Part shown: in pieces, positions 1 through 12,564 of the stretch | How positions within the stretch are numbered: position 1 is the first letter of the stretch | Layout: each line of letters opens with the position of its first letter | DNA from: Sanderia malayensis | Lineage: Eukaryota > Cnidaria > Scyphozoa > Semaeostomeae > Pelagiidae | Length of the DNA stretch: 64,000 nucleotides | Direction of reading: 5' to 3' | NCBI GenBank assembly: GCA_013076295.1 | Contig: RQOL01000855.1 | Span: forward strand, 2,542,001-2,606,000 | The notes under the pieces: generated by a model | The model's input: only the letters and a program-made list of their open reading frames with translations | Told to the model about the DNA's origin: nothing | Databases searched by the model: none | Program-made: the position numbers and the translations under genes

Positions 1-2219
1 TATACTCTACACTTTCTCGCAAGTTGAAGCTGAAATCCACGCAGCCGTAGTAGAGGCAGTAGTAGTAGAAATAGTGACGAATGGTTTTATGTGTTCACGA
101 TGAAACTTCTGCTCCACAAACAGAACGCGATTAAACTTGAGCGAAACGTATAAAAGCCAGTGATTTTTACTTATCGGCTTCTTTGTGTTAAGCTGTGAGA
201 AAATGCCAGAACAGCAGCCAAACAGCTTTTTAAATACTGAATACGATTATAATACTAATCTCAAATTTCGGTTTTCTCCTTCACTGTGGTTGAAGGCGAG
301 CAGATGTTCAATAATCGCTTGTGCTAAGCAATAATTTCAAAACCGAACAACTCCACTTTGCCGTTCAATGCATTATATCCCATCTCTGCCAATACATCAA
401 TACAAATGACTGAATATGGCATAGGACTTCTTTGAAATTTGTAGAGCCCAGCAGTTAATTGAACGTTGGTTTTTCAGTTGAATAATCAGAATAATTAAGG
501 TGCAAACAAAGTTGATCATCAAGTGTTGTGGACACCTTGGGAAAACAGATGTCTTCTGCTGATAAAATATTCAGTTTGAAAACAATCTATTTCTATTCAA
601 CGACCCTTTTCAACTGATTCGGATTTCTTAGTCAATTAAATCCACAGTAAAAACACACGTATTGAAAAGCTTATGAGAAGCACTCAATATGTAGTAATTG
701 TTAAACTGTTAATATATTAATGATCTCAACTCTGTATATGGGTGCTTCTAGCAGCTCCGTTTAAACCTAAGATTGCACATCGCCCATACACCATACAGGG
801 CACTTTTTCTTCGGCCTCATTCAGTTAGGGGTGGATGGGACAAGAAGGCAGCTGTCAAGCACGTGAGCACGGAATCCTACCCATTGCAGTGAGGTGATGC
901 GAGCCTGCTGCGCAGCCAACTTTTCAGTTTTCATCCGAGAAACGAAAGAATGAACGAATAACGAAAAGATGGTGGGACCACTCGTTCGGATGATTTCCGG
1001 TTAAAGTTGAAGGATTTTAGTAATTTGTCCAATTTGTATACATTCAAGTTCAACAAATTAAAACTATTTCCAGATATACTCAATGAAATTACAAATAGTT
1101 TGACTTAGAACCAAAGTAAATTCTTTGCAACGTTCTGATTTTACCTTCATGGCAAATCAGATTACGCGAAGGAAACTTGGGACCTCGGCCCTCGGGGCCC
1201 TTTATTGTTTACCAACCACATAATATTTGTCTTTAATTTTCTATATTAATTTTATCTTTCCTTACAATTCCCACTGGAAATATAACTGCAATTGCAAACA
1301 CACTAATTACGATATTACTAGTCCACGTACATCAAACAACGAGAAATGTATCATGGGAATTAATAACTTTGATTTTATTTGTATTTCACAAACAAGAACA
1401 AATAATACGAGCCAAATCGCTTTAATAAAAATGTCCTAGTATGAAATTCAGAGTTGTACTTACTGCATTGTTCAGAGAATTTGGTCTGCTTGATGCCATG
1501 ACTTCATTCGCAAGTGATCTGATAAATTGTCAGTCGAAGCCGGCAACTTGCTCTTCTAAATTTTAGGCCCTTTTGCGACGACAAACTCTTTCTAGGCCCT
1601 CGGCTCAAATAACTTCGTAAAAATGCACAGCCAAAACATCCAACAAAACGAGCCTTTCTTGCGGTGGATATCAAATGCTAGTTGTGGCGACAAAAGTGGA
1701 AATTCGCTTTATTGTTTTGGATTTTGCACCATCCAATAACAAAATGGCCTTTTCATCTTGGTGCTCGTGCAGTCGGATCGAATTACAATACAGCAACAAC
1801 AACCAAAAAAAGCAAATGTATGAATATATTCTGCGCATGCTCAAAAACCTCTGTTTACTCAGGCGATAAAGTTATAGATCATTGCACGACCTGTATGGAG
1901 TACTTTTACAGATATTGGGACATAATTCGCAATTCAGGCTTGAACCGACACATTAACCTTATCTGATCCAAAACATAACATCCTAGCATGAAAATTCTTA
2001 TATAAAAATGTTTAAATACCGAGGTCTTAATCAATTTATTTACTTATTAATTGTGACTTCATTAATATGTAAAGGACGAGATCACGAAGTCTCAAAAGTC
2101 AGAGAAAAAGAAATAGAGTCACTGGTGTTTGCATTCAAGCCCAGTTGAGCAAATCGTAGTAGGGTAACATAGCACAATATATCCCAAAGTGGCACTGGTG
2201 TTTGCTTAGATGCAAAAAG
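1..2219. other. Intergenic, no gene recognised
   Basis: AT-rich sequence upstream of the glutathione peroxidase gene. Open frames here are short, low-complexity and have no recognisable protein similarity or convincing splice structure. A TATA-like run (tatataaaaatg) lies near 2000, about 220 bp before the peroxidase start codon, and could serve its promoter. I cannot exclude 5' untranslated exons of a neighbouring gene. Confidence 0.4.
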
Positions 2220-3232
2220 ATGAAAGTCAGTGATAGGGCCAAGGGCCCGTTTACATTACTAACCCTTTTAGGGTTAATTTCATTTGTTACTGCTGGGCCT
2301 TACGAGTTCAGCAATTGCTACGGTGGAGAAGGAGACTTTTTCCAGTTCGGCACTGGAAACTTAAATGGAGAGCTGATAGATTTCAACCAATTTAAAGGCA
2401 AGGTGATGATCGCCCTCAACGTAGCGTCATTTTGAGGGTACACACCACAGTACAGAACATTGAATGTATTAAAACAACAGTACGGAGTACCAAAAGGCCA
2501 GCAACCCGATCCAAACAAATGCTATTTGGAGGTCATCGGGTTCCCGTGCAATCAATTTGGATACCAAGAACCGTCAGAGAATTTCGAACTGATGAACACA
2601 TTGAAATACGTTAGGCCAGGGTATGGATTCGAACCTGATTTTCCAATCACTGGAAAGCTGTCAGTCAACGGACAGAATGAGAGCCCTATATTCACGTTCT
2701 TAAAGGTAAGGAGAGCAAATCGTGTTTAGTTGGCAATGCTATTGAACGTCTCGCCAACAAACCCCCTGCAAACATGTGAAAACTGTATATAAATTGCAGT
2801 ACAAGCTAATACCATCCGGGGGGTTTATATAGATGATAGGTCTAGCAATGTCAGGAATAACTAACTGGCATTGTGTCATTTATTAAAGTATTGATTTGAT
2901 CTCGTATTCAATAGGCCCGATGCTCATCTCCGTTTGGCCTCATTGCCAACATTACAGACATCACGTGGACGCCGATTAGAAACAACGACATTTCGTGGAA
3001 CTTTTCAAAGTGGACCATAGACCATACGGGACAGCCGTTCCGTAGATACACTCCGAGAACGGACCCTAAAGAAATGGTGGAGGACATCAAAGAACTGTTG
3101 GCTGCATGTGAGAAGGACAAGAGTGGACCACAACAAGGAGAGAAGGCCAGCGACAACTCAAGTTCAACTGACAACAGCAATGTGAATGGACCAGTAAAGA
3201 AAAAAGCGAAAAGGACCTTAATATGGTCATAA
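2220..3232 (+). CDS. GPX: Secreted selenocysteine glutathione peroxidase
   Basis: Two coding exons, 2220-2705 and 2915-3232, give 267 residues if the in-frame TGA at 2433-2435 is read as selenocysteine. That codon sits exactly at the family's active site: NVASF-U-GYTPQY. The other catalytic residues are visible: Gln in FPCNQFGYQEP and the Trp/Asn pair in WNFSKW. The N-terminus (MKVSDRAKGPF, then a Leu-rich stretch ending SFVTAG) looks like a signal peptide, so the enzyme is probably extracellular, like GPx3/5/6. It would reduce hydrogen peroxide and lipid peroxides with glutathione or another thiol. The ATG at 2220 is the first in frame. The C-terminus runs about 40 residues past the usual end as a Lys/Ser/Asn-rich tail. 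The intron is GT-AG with phase 0. Known from family: the U/Q/W/N tetrad. Inferred: recoding and secretion. Confidence 0.9.
2433..2435 (+). other. Selenocysteine (UGA recoding) codon
   Basis: This in-frame TGA lies between NVASF and GYTPQY, the exact position of the catalytic Sec or Cys of glutathione peroxidases. The frame stays open and strongly conserved on both sides, which argues for recoding rather than termination. Confidence 0.88.
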
Positions 3233-4345
3233 AAAACGCTATCAATGTTTGGTATTTAATCCTATTTAACGCTTTCTTGGTAAGAATAGAATTCTCTTTA
3301 GCCCAAAGGGAAATTATAGTCTTTAAGAAAATTACATAAACTCTGAGTACCTCATGAATTGGTGCCAGGTTCTTCGAAGCTTTTGACACTGGTCCACGTT
3401 TGACAATGTTCTTGAAATCGCTAGAAAATACGTCAGTAGTTAGTGAATATGTTGGAGGAATCAGAAATTAAATATATTATAGCTGGTGAATTAAAAACAA
3501 AAAATCAATTATCAATTAGTAGAGGGGAGTATGTAGGGAGGAATCAAAGATAAAATCAAACTATTATCGATTAGTAGAAGTCCTTTATAGGCTCTCGGTC
3601 AATTCGCTGCCAAAAATTAACAATAAATATTTCAAAATAATAAGGTAGATTTAACAACAATTAGAGAACGCTCCAATCGTGGGCTAAGTAGAATAAAACG
3701 AATCCATTTTGGGGGCTAAAAAAGATAAAATCTTTAACTCAATTAGGAAAATCGTAATATAATGAACTGTTCAAGCTTGATTAATAATCTAAAGATTTAT
3801 CCCTAAAAGAAAGAGAAGCTATATTCAGGTTTCAAATAAGAAAAGTTATGATAGAATAATCTGAAACTTATGCTGCGTAAAGTTGATTACTTCTTGATCA
3901 GTTTTTAATGTTTACGTTGGGTCTTTAATACATTCAACCTGACTATAAATAGAAAAACAGCCTTTTCTTAATTGAAAAATGACTGCATTAAATTAATGTA
4001 AAAGCAATTCACAATGAAAATTGAGACAACAGAAATTATATTGCATTCTCTGATTCAAATTTTCTAAAGTTGACAACATAATGGTTTTTTGGCCCTCCAT
4101 ATACAGCACTAATTCGAATAGCCCCCCTCTCGAATAAGCCCCCCCCCTTGATATTGAGTCAAAAAACCAGCTTATTGGCTACAAGCCCACGAAAGAGCGG
4201 CTTCGTAAATCTGGGTGTCCCCGGGGGCGTTATCGAATCATTACCATATTATTAAATATAAACAGTTCCTCTTTGAACACTCACATATTACAACCATTAA
4301 AAAGTGGAGAAAAGAATCAAAAGCTAACATACGTCTAGGACTTTC
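3233..4345. other. Convergent 3' UTR/intergenic region, GPx to FAF2
   Basis: The region between two convergent stop codons. It holds the candidate SECIS, a possible poly(A) signal (aataaa near 3622), and at about 4105-4200 a piece of the interspersed repeat rich in aataagcccccc that recurs near 9064-9360 and 49785. No coding frame is supported. Confidence 0.5.
3354..3404 (+). promoter_or_regulatory. Candidate SECIS element in the GPx 3' UTR
   Basis: About 120 nt after the stop codon, ATGA (3354-3357) is followed by ttggtgccag. A loop containing AA (3377-3378) comes next, then the partly complementary ctggtccacg, then TTTGAC with the GA of the quartet at 3402-3403. This has the order expected of an eukaryotic SECIS core (AUGA, helix, AA in the apical loop, GA). 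The helix has several mismatches, and the AA lies rather deep in the loop, so it is a candidate only. Confidence 0.45.
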
Positions 4346-7300
4346 TTATTCCTCGTCAGAACTTTCCTCAGTTACATCTTGAACAAAAAGCATAGTCGAT
4401 GAGCCTATACCGACATCTTCTATGGATAAATTATTTGCTGCATCTACAGGATAAGACTTTCTTGGGAAATTCGAGTTCAAATTGAATTGATTTGGCGTCT
4501 TTTCTTGGCTGAATACAAAGTCAACAAGCAGCTGAAAAGGGAATAGAAAAATAAACAATTAGAGGAAGAACCAAACATTATCAAGGCTCCAAGCCATCTG
4601 GATTTTAACAAACAGGATAAAAAATTACGTAGTCAATAACATGAACATTATCATAATCTTAAAATACCTTGATTAAGATTATCAGTTGATCCATTTACCT
4701 GAAATTCATCCGATTTACTGAAGGACCTCGAATGGATAGACCCATCTGGTAGTTTAATCTTAATCTGGATTACACCAGGCTGGCCACACGCTGGCTCTGG
4801 AATATCCAGCATTCTCTGGCGACAACACTCCTTCCTACTGGCTATATCCTTAAAAAAGATGGAGACAATCAACCATGAGGCATGAATGACCCTACCAAGA
4901 CTTGCATGACCTTGCAAAACCTGTATGACCCTTGTCAGATTCCCTGGTAGGACCTGTATGACCCCTATAACCCCTGGGTGACCCTTGTATCTAACGGTGC
5001 ATCAAAATACTGGGTCACCAAAAATCTTTTCATGGTGACCTTACTTTATGTGACCTTATATTAAGTTCCTTAAAAGAGGATGGAACTGTTTCCAGCTGTC
5101 GGCGCATCTATGCCATACAATTAAGGCATGATGCTTCTTAAAGCTGGATGCTCAATCTGAACCAAGTCTGGACGGTAGCGATATGAATAGTTTCATTCGA
5201 CCGTGGCAACTCGGCTACTTATTTTTGATCAACTGACAGCAACACCATAAAAAATTTAAATCGGAAAGCTAACATCATTTTGCACGAGGCAATACACACC
5301 AACACGCATGCGCACATAAGAAACAAGAACAAACAATAGCAAATGTGATAAAATAATGCATGAAATTATGATTGTAGTTGTTTGTTGTAAGTTTCCTACC
5401 TCCAGTTTTCTCTCCTTTTCTCTTTCTTTTTGCAACTTTCGTTCTTCCTCCTCCCTTTTGGCATCTTCCAGGGCCTTCTTCTTTCTCGCCTAGAACAAAC
5501 CGAATTCTGTCATACACGGAAGAATCTTCAACCAACATCAACAACCAAATCAACAACACACGACTGCACGTGTATTTCTTACCTTTTCACGATCGAGTTC
5601 TTGCGACCTCTGAAACTCGATGTCCTGTTCATTGCGAATTGCTTGGGATGCACTGAGCTCTTCTCTAAGAAAATGCATAGAAACTCGTTAAAAATCTGTC
5701 TTTAGAATATATCCGAGAGTAAAGTTCCAAGGTCCTTTAACAGTAATTTTTATGGACAATTTACAATTGAACACTAATATACTAACGTACTAACTATACT
5801 AACGATTGTACGTAATAACCTAATTGTAGGTTTCTATACAGTAAATTTATAGATATATAGATAGGTATGTAAGTTGATTGACATTTGACTTACCTCTCTG
5901 CTCTTGCAGCAACCAATGCCGGCTCATTTTCGTCGATTACATTCGAAAGAATGGCGATAAGTGGGTCTACTTGCATATAGCCTAATAAAGAATCAAATGA
6001 GCAATAGTAAGTATGACAACCCCAATCATCATCATCATCATAATTGTCATGATTAAAACGTCATGCTCACCTTCAACTTTCCACACAATTGTCATTCTGT
6101 TCTCGCGTAAGCAAATGACAGCTAAGAATGGATATGTTGTTTCTCTCAAAGCTCTGGATACTGTGAAAGGAAAAAACAGCATGTTTACCCTATCAATGAC
6201 ACTCAATAATGTTAGGTCTACCAGAATGAAGTCTTTTTGAATGGCTTAAAATGCATCGTACCTCTATTTCCTTCGTAGGAATTGACAGAGCAAGCCCAAA
6301 AAAGCATATTACCATTGATATATTCTTTGAATCCAGGATTGCAAAGAACATCTCTGGAATGAAAATCAATTTATTAATCGACATGGCCTGAAGAAAACAT
6401 CATAAATGAATGTAATAATAAAAAAGAAGCAGCTAGAAACAATGCATCAGTAGAAATACACAAACTAATTAGCTCACATGCAAAATTTTGAAGTGTCTTG
6501 GTGTGAATCAGAGTGCAGATAAACAAGAAGAAATTTCAATTCCTTCTTTGCATCAGCAAGAACCTGTGAAAACAATATGTTGAAGAACAGATCAGTCTGA
6601 GAAAAGCTTTGAGGTACATCATTAGATGCAACTGGAATTGTAAAAGTATTCAAATAGTTGGCTGCATGTTCCTACCTGGCTGTATGTTCCTTGGTAGAAC
6701 GTTGGATGGGCTGTGCCAAATTCAAGTTCAAAGTTGGTCTTAAAGTTTACAACATCTTCTATTGGGTTCCCAGCACCTGCAGAGGTCAGTAAATAGTTGT
6801 TTACAGGCTCAGATAATGAAGAGAACAGCAATTTTAGCCAAACGGTAAATTAAGAAGAGTTTGCAATGAAGATACGAACCTCTTAAAAACAACGGTCTGA
6901 TAATACGAGCTACAAAAAATGTAGAAAAATTAGCATCGTTTAACTACATTGCTTCAAAAGATGAAATATCTATCAATTTACCTAGTACTTTACAGAACCC
7001 AGCATAACAAAATTTTTCAGTCATTGGTTGCTGCAGTAGTTGTCAGTGGTTAAAAAATAAATTTGACAAATGAACTGCACTCACCAATATATGAAAATAC
7101 ATCATGAAATACACTATATGTGAATCTATATGGCACTAGAATCCATCCCAGGAGCCAATTCATCCAAGTCTGCAAAACAATAGGTGATGAAATCAATTGG
7201 AAGTAGACCAAATACATATTTCAGGTATGATCTTATATCAATAGCTAAATAAAAAATGAAACATATTCATGAGATGAACTTTAAGATGAAACCAAAACCA

Positions 7301-8500
7301 AAAATAGACACAATAATATGTGAGACACAAGTCAACTCAAAATGACAAAGACACTAAGGATGAATTCAAGCAAACAATAGCTTTATAATCTTATATCAAT
7401 AGAAAAGAGAGCTCTTTAGGATGCAATAATTTTAGGGAAATAGTATATATGCTTCAATTTAGGATTCAATTCAAAATTTTACTTGCCATTCGTGCTGGAT
7501 TTGCAAGAGAATTTACTCCTGATCCTACTAAATGTTGATGTCTGTGAAATCTTAAGAAAATAAAAGATGTAATTTATAGTAAACATTGGTCATAACAATT
7601 AAATGAAGAAGCTTTGTAAAGCTCGCTACAGGGATAAACGCATTTTATTCCCTTTGAAATGTAGAGAATAACCTTATTTACCCTTGTTGATGTGGTGGTT
7701 GAACAATTTCTGAAAAATGCTGCTGTTGGTGAGGAGAGCTGATTGTTTGTTGTGTGTATACTGAAGGCAGTCCTTCAGATTCATTGAAAACATCTTGAAC
7801 CGCAGACTGAAAAGATGAAAAAATATGATATGATATATGATAATGTAGGGCAATGTGTGGTAATATATGTAATGTATGATAATATATGTAATATATGATA
7901 ATATATGTATGCATTATAAATGTAATGTTGCAATGTAATGTCACCTCCAAATTCCAATTATGTAATATTAATCTTCGCTTTGCTGCTTCCAAATCTTCAG
8001 TGCCAGTTACCTCCTGTAATTGCGGACCAGGGTTTAATTTGTTTAACATAACCAATAATAAAGATATATACGATTGATTTATGTTGGTGTGATTGTAAAT
8101 ATGACGTGTTATTGCAATATGCAAGGTGAAAGGTAAGCACATTTGACTTGAAACGCACTTCCTTGGGTAAAAGCATATCCAAATCGAGTGTGAACCATTT
8201 ATTTTCAGATTTAAGATTTTTAATTAGACAACAAGACGAAAGTGAAACTACGGGAGCACGAATTTTAAAAGCTTTCGAAAGGGAAAGTGTTAGAAAGAAA
8301 AACACAAAGAAACGACCAAGATTGGCCATTAAAGTTTGGCTGTCATATTTGCATATATGCATATAAAAAGTCGGTCAAATTATAATTATATGTTTGAAAA
8401 ATCAAACCTGGTATTGAACAAGTCTTTCGTGCTGTTCCTCGGTAAGATCATCTTCATTTCCTTGCGCTTCAGCAGTATCAGGATCGCCTCCTCCAGCCAT
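4346..8500 (-). CDS. FAF2: FAS-associated factor 2 (UBXD8), ERAD/lipid-droplet p97 adaptor
   Basis: Fifteen coding exons (8408-8500, 7945-8013, 7682-7806, 7517-7541, 7085-7169, 6880-6909, 6676-6776, 6478-6563, 6262-6353, 6071-6160, 5894-5981, 5583-5664, 5400-5489, 4699-4848, 4346-4531) encode 463 residues; human FAF2 has 445. Order: UBA domain (about 15-65, HNWNLE), a hydrophobic membrane hairpin (about 106-135, WMNWLLGWILVPYRFTYSVF), a UAS thioredoxin-like domain (about 143-290, FYQGTYSQ, MLFWAC, YPFLAVI), a charged Glu/Lys/Arg helix (295-352), and a UBX domain (378-460) with the NFPRK loop that contacts p97. In the family it sits in ER and lipid-droplet membranes and recruits p97/VCP in ER-associated degradation. 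The 25-nt exon at 7517-7541 is needed to keep frame. The next gene upstream, Pur-alpha, is on the same strand. Confidence 0.95.
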
Positions 8501-8982
8501 TTTATACTTTGTCGTAATTCTTCATATACACTTCACGTAACATACACAGATATGCACCTGTGCAATAACAACACACATGCTACTGCGCGTGACACAAGAA
8601 GCCAAAGTCCTGCATTGCTTTGCCAGCAATGTTTCTTCAACAATTTGCACAATGCAGGCGCTTGCAAGATATTTATGCTCCGAATAAACGACCTTATAGT
8701 TGAAATTTATACAGCTTTGATCAACAAAGACTGAATTATAATAATTAACCAGATATTGCCACTTTCTATAATAGCATTTATTTATGAACCACAACTTAAA
8801 AAGAAACTAAAGTTAAAATTATAGCACACAAACAAACACAATTATGACTTTATACCTGTAGTTATCGTGGAATCAGTCCAGGTGCTCAAGTAAAGAAAAC
8901 TCAAAAAGGAAAGACAGAAAGCTTATATCTATGTGATTAATAAATTGCTCGTTTATAAAAACAAACGTCTTCCTTGTTTTGT
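8501..8982. other. Short intergenic spacer, FAF2 promoter side
   Basis: About 480 bp between the FAF2 start codon and the Pur-alpha stop, both on the minus strand. It must hold the FAF2 promoter and the Pur-alpha 3' UTR. No distinctive motif or coding frame was recognised. Confidence 0.4.
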
Positions 8983-11956
8983 TTATTGACTCAGCTCATC
9001 AACTACATCACCTGAAACAAAAATTTCACAAAATTGAGTGTGGCAAATCATTATTTTATTTGGTACAGTAAAAGCTCTACCTAACAACCCCCCTCCATAA
9101 TAAGCCCCCCATCTCAAAACAAGCTTTTGAATTAAGCACCCTCCCATCTCTATTAATCCCCTTGTTTTTGAAACTGGGAACAATTATGAACTTTTGAATG
9201 ATGAAACCATCAAAGCTCATAAAACATATTTTGAATTTGCAGTCATTTTACACAAACATTTTCTGGAGTCTTGAGAACTTTGTCAAGTCTCAATCTATGT
9301 TAAACCCCCTTCTAATAATTATCAAAAGCATCAAAAATTAAATAAGCCCCCCTGGGCATAAATGTAATTCAAGCATATAAAATGAGACAATCAAATGTTT
9401 ATACTTACAAACCAATTCTTTGAATTGCGAAAGACCGTGTCTAGGAACAGTAATTGAGCTACGAAAATTATTTGTTACCTGCAACAAAGAAAGCAATGTA
9501 ATATTAGACAAAGGTTAGCCAAAATAGGCATAGCTTTGAGAAGCAGGTTTCCTGAAGTAAGGTAAATAAATAAAGTGATCTGGATGAGCTCACCTCAGAG
9601 ATCCTGAGGAAAGAACCACGATTATTACGACCGCAGTCAAAGTAAAATCTTTTACGCTCAACTCTCATCTCCTTGGATTTTGGAAGTTCAGCATCATCTG
9701 TGGGAAAAAAATTAGCCACATTCAGCAAATGTTGTTAATTCACACGAATAGTCCAGGTTTTTCTTGCCTCAAATTCTTACCATCCTCATCAGAAAGGCCT
9801 TCTTCCCCAGCCCCATATTGCTCAAGGAACTCGGAGAAGGTGTTTCTGATGTCAACAATTCCTTGTGCCGGTACAGCAAGTGTTGAACGAGCTCCGTATG
9901 GGCTGGTCTGGCTGATCTGTGTAGAAATGCAACACAGTGATCAAAGAACTATCAAATGAGACACTTTAAAGGCCACACAAAAGCAGTTACTATACGTAAT
10001 GCCATGCATCGTCAGCATGGTTAGCTCACCCTCAAAAAACGTCCTCTCTGATTCTCCTTCAAGTCGAAATAATACCTTCGACCAGCACGTCTGTACATTT
10101 CACTGCAAGAACAAAGCAACTGTCAAAAAAAACTGGTTGAAAAAAATAAAAACACTTACCTTAAGCACAAGTTAGTTATTAAACTTGTGCTTAAGGTATA
10201 ATTATTAAATATTCATTATTTATATGTTTCAAATAAACATTATTATTTGACAAATTTACCTCTTCAGTCTTCCATCCTCCGGCACTTCTTCTGCTTGTGC
10301 AGGGTCTGAAAGAAAATGACATCATCAAACAGCTGACAGCGGCTGGAAATTTGCTCGATTGCTTGAATGAGCAAGCAATTCTACTTGCTTGTAAAACCGT
10401 GTCAATCTTAACACCAAGAGATCGCAGCTGGTCTCATGCCTATCAGAAGTGTTAAACACCTGTTGAAGTTGCAGAGTAGGTTACAATTAAACATCACAAG
10501 ATCAACGAGAAAGCTTCAAGAATATTATGGGTGCGATTGAATAACCTGATCTTACCAAGCTGAGCATAGAAATCTGCAAAAGAGGTTAGCTGGTCACGAA
10601 TCTCTCCAACAACCGGCATCGGTATGTTGATCTTGTTTCTGGCCCCATTGCTAAGGACCTAGAAATAATTCGAAAAGGATCATATATAATACACTTGACT
10701 TTTCGTGACAAATCAATAGAAACCTACTCATAGTATACTTAAGGATGAAAATTCTCTATTTTCCGAAAAATTTGCTGAAATTATGTGAATGCAATTGATT
10801 TTCTAAGGTCAAGAATAGCCCTTTGTCCCCCCCCCCCACACACAAAGAAAACATTCCTGATTTGGAATTTTTCCCGTGTTTCGGTAACATCTCCAGAAAA
10901 ATGGAGAAAATTAACTCCATATGTTTGCTTACAGACAGTCATATTGGACACAACCAGTTTGGACAAAAATAAATATTTTTTGTTTGGAATATGTTAGGAG
11001 ATTGAAGGCTCAAAATCTGACAGTGACACAAATGATTTCTGCTATTTTCATGACCAGACACAGTTGCTTGCTGTGATTCCAATTATATGAGAAATTCAGG
11101 TCTACCCATGAATTAATTTGTGGCCGTGGGTGGAATAAACTGATGGTAAAGTATTTTAAACTGTTCGTTGCGTTCACAGAAACCTGCAGCGGCTGGTGGC
11201 GAAAACGGTGAAACACGTGAAGGTGTTTCTTGAAAAATCTTCGACCGCGGTTTGGAATGTTTATCAAATATTTAAAAATAGATCCAAACCTCAACAAGCT
11301 TGATGAATTTGCCTCGTGAATTTTGCTTCACGTCAACATAATATCTTTTGCTGTTGAATTTTAGCATCTTGCTAGCAACCTCAACAACAGCTAGAACGAA
11401 GAAAGAATATAAAGCATTGTTATCCTAGACACATTCAATCTCGATGGGAACTTTCAAGTTATTTCAGTTAGAATAAGTGAACATCAGACATTTCAGTGAT
11501 ATAAATCTAAATATATCTTTGTTTCCTGGTATAACAAATTATTTCGAGTCTTCGAAGTCTAAAAATTATCCAACCTCGCATAAAAATTAAAGTGATACTC
11601 GGTGCGGGCCTAAGATAGAATCTTTACAATTACATGGCAAATGATGGATTCACTTCGGAGGTCTAGAAATTACTGCAAACACCAAGCTTTCTGGAGAAAG
11701 CCACGATATTATCTAAAATATCCCAGTAATTAATAATACCAGTCTTAGCTCGAAAAATCAAGCCGATTTAACAGATGTCTTGGAAAATATTCCATCAAGC
11801 TTCAGGGTCTCGAAAAAAGCGAGGTGCTTCAAGCATGGTGTTTCAACTTTATACTTTTCGAGCAATGTTTGTTTGAGGCAGTAACTCACCTGATGAGCTC
11901 CTGCTTTCTTCTCCGCGCTCCTCATTTCTGCTATCTCGGCTCTCTGTCTGTGACAT
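8983..11956 (-). CDS. PURA: Pur-alpha-like single-stranded DNA/RNA-binding protein
   Basis: Nine exons (11890-11956, 11290-11390, 10556-10658, 10260-10305, 10030-10102, 9781-9916, 9594-9697, 9409-9478, 8983-9011) give 242 residues. Three PUR repeats are visible: I (about 27-90, [19 protein letters not shown]), II (about 106-166, [20 protein letters not shown]) and III (about 185-235, [20 protein letters not shown]). The aromatic residues and the NxRGxF/FL signature of each repeat are intact. In the family, repeats I and II bind purine-rich single strands and repeat III mediates dimerisation, with roles in transcription, replication and mRNA transport. The vertebrate Gly-rich N-terminus and Gln/Glu-rich C-terminus are absent; the start [13 protein letters not shown] is Ser/Glu-rich. 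The ATG at 11956 joins in frame to the first repeat. PURA and PURB are not distinguishable here. Confidence 0.95.
9064..9370. repeat. Degenerate interspersed repeat in a Pur-alpha intron
   Basis: Starts tacagtaaaagctctacc and contains repeated blocks of the type aataagcccccc and aattaagcacc. Its first part is closely similar, in inverted orientation, to 49780-49832, and more weakly to 4105-4200. The end boundary is approximate. Confidence 0.45.
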
Positions 11957-12564
11957 GCCGACTCTCTTCTTATCCGTCCCACTCAACAAAACCTTTCCTG
12001 CCTTCTCCTCTCTGCTCTAACCTTCGTCTTGTCCTCCTTTCCCCTTCACCACCGGCCAAAAGCATCGGACAAGAAGAATTTTATGTCTTGCCACGGGACC
12101 TGGAGACTACACCAGCACAGGGAAAACCCATCTTTTAAACATTGCGCAATTTCCTGTATAACAAGATAACATTATCCCGCACTCGCTTCACAACAAAACT
12201 GCTCACAAATCTTCTAATATGCACATTTGTATTGCGAAAAACATCAAATAATTATAAGTGAAACAATGATAGCTGGAAATGATGATTAAAATAGCTCAAG
12301 CGTGCCTTGAAACTACATTTACTACAGACAAATCTGAACATCAGCTGCGGGCATGGGAGCACGAAAATTACTGCAAAATTACGCAATCTCGTCTGGGAAG
12401 AAGCGTGGCTCGCTACAATGTTTACAACGTGACGTATTTAAATGTTAGTTATATAATTTTGGAAAGGGTTGAAAATCTGTGCGAAAAGGAAAATGAATGA
12501 ACACCTCTCTTCAGATGAAACGAACATCTTTCCTGAAGAACATGTTATGTTTTAAAACTGGTCC
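11957..12564. other. Intergenic spacer, Pur-alpha promoter side
   Basis: Lies between the Pur-alpha start codon and the GPCR stop, both minus strand. On the plus strand, 11980-12060 is pyrimidine-rich (purine-rich in the Pur-alpha transcript direction). That is interesting because Pur proteins bind purine-rich strands, but it is not proof of autoregulation. No other feature is seen. Confidence 0.35.

Noticed and set aside
1227..1966. Several 60-95 codon frames upstream of GPx
   Set aside because: Low-complexity AT-rich frames without family features or splice partners.
2433..2435. Reading the GPx TGA as a disabling mutation (pseudogene)
   Set aside because: The codon is exactly the Sec position, and the rest of both exons is intact with conserved splice sites.
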